Below are positions 39,868 to 40,225 of a stretch of DNA of 40,225 bases, in pieces. This DNA comes from Prochlorococcus sp. AG-676-L21 (lineage in GTDB: Bacteria; Cyanobacteriota; Cyanobacteriia; PCC-6307; Cyanobiaceae). Position 1 is the stretch's first letter. Every line of letters begins with the position of its first letter. The position numbers and the translations under genes were made by a program. The stretch lies in contig QCUA01000012.1 in NCBI GenBank assembly GCA_003210915.1, positions 1-40,225 on the forward strand. The letters are read 5' to 3'. Below the pieces are notes generated by a model that saw only the letters and a list, made by a program, of their open reading frames with translations, was not told the DNA's origin and ran no database searches.

Positions 39868-40225
39868 TTATCTCAAAAGCCAAGTTGGAATTGACTGTAT
39901 TTCTTTGCCAGCAAAAGAAGCGATTAAGATAGCTAAAAATAAACTTATCAAAATAATAATAATCAGCAAAAATAATGAGAACATTTCTCCATTTGAAAAT
40001 GGTCTCCTATTATCTACTAACTGCTGATTATTAGCATCCATTACTAAAGGATCCAAAACATTTAAATTTGTTTTATTTGGTTTTTTAGAATTTACTTGTA
40101 ATTTTTCATCATACATTTTCCTCAAATTAGAATTATTTAAATTTTCATAGGCCTCTAATACTTTTTGAAATTTATTTTTTGCATCTTCTAATTCTAAAGA
40201 AGTCGTATCAGGATGTAATTCTATC
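39868..40225 (-). CDS. Membrane-anchored J-domain (DnaJ-like) protein, C-terminal part
   Basis: The frame is open from 39868 to the right edge and continues beyond it. The first visible codons give IELHPDTTSLELEDAKNKFQ, which contains the J-domain HPD motif followed by helix III (KVLEAYENLNN) and the terminal LRKMYDEKL. After a polar linker of about 35 residues a single strongly hydrophobic helix (FLLIIIILISLFLAILIASF) lies near the C-terminus, ending SIPTWLLR. An 85-codon reading from TTG at 40123-40125 would miss the J domain and is not the true start. J-domains recruit and stimulate Hsp70; this one is probably held at a membrane. DUF3143 follows 17 bp downstream. Confidence 0.85.
   Translation of the reverse strand, partial: IELHPDTTSLELEDAKNKFQKVLEAYENLNNSNLRKMYDEKLQVNSKKPNKTNLNVLDPLVMDANNQQLVDNRRPFSNGEMFSLFLLIIIILISLFLAILIASFAGKEIQSIPTWLLR

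Noticed and set aside
39818-40027. 69-codon plus-strand frame over the DUF3143/J-domain junction
   Set aside because: Lies antisense to two recognised genes; no motif.

Overview
The window looks like chromosomal DNA from a high-light-adapted Prochlorococcus (marine picocyanobacterium). This is inferred from the very AT-rich, gene-dense sequence, the cyanobacterial split of the ATP synthase genes, plastid-type genes (ycf65/PSRP-3, ccs1, DUF1818, DUF2811, DUF3143, DUF3326), a PII protein, and a bioF-bioK-bioC-bioD-bioA cluster with the picocyanobacterial esterase BioK. I see no mobile element, CRISPR array, rRNA or tRNA.

Layout. 1-3262: a truncated DUF2811 gene, a non-coding gap holding two inverted TTTTCCACA boxes (the cyanobacterial DnaA-box consensus), rpoZ-DUF1818, a lidless Hsp70 paralogue and pyrR. 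3402-5274: gpmI and secG, closed by the one clear intrinsic terminator of the window. 5361-9493: groES-groEL on the minus strand, diverging from atpD-atpC (F1 beta and epsilon), with several dyads and stem-loops in the 221-bp gap. 9497-11623: ycf65, an easily missed 52-codon gene and pepP. 11698-16199: a CNNM/CBS membrane protein, a DUF697 GTPase, nadD and nadE in one tight run. 16205-23576, minus strand: the large ATP synthase operon atpI-atpB-atpE-atpF'-atpF-atpH-atpA-atpG, followed without a visible terminator by a 2Fe-2S ferredoxin, a 69-aa protein and a DUF3326 protein. 23844-27507: ftsW, the System II cytochrome c genes ccdA and ccs1, then convergent queF. 27700-29121: an 81-aa protein followed by glnB (PII), then convergent tlyA. 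29415-34874: purB, fumC and a convergent Ski2-type helicase. 35014-39583: the five-gene biotin operon with overlapping start and stop codons. 39593-40225: DUF3143 and the C-terminal part of a membrane-anchored J-domain protein that runs off the window.

Functional links. All eight usual subunits of the F-type ATPase plus AtpI are here, in two operons pointing at each other across about 8.3 kb. nadD and nadE perform the last two steps of NAD synthesis. bioC and bioK are expected to open and close the disguised-malonyl route to pimeloyl-ACP, which bioF, bioA and bioD turn into dethiobiotin; bioB is not in the window. purB releases the fumarate that fumC hydrates. Genome compaction is extreme: seven of eight convergent gene pairs overlap or lie within 11 bp, and two share one TTAA as both stop codons.

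Most of the window is conserved core genome. The points most worth checking are the DnaA-box pair, the structured leaders in front of atpD and atpE, the ferredoxin/69-aa/DUF3326 trio behind the ATP synthase operon, the small genes at 10081-10239 and 27700-27945, and a Phe at the Tyr51 position of PII. I found no clear, wholly novel multi-gene system.
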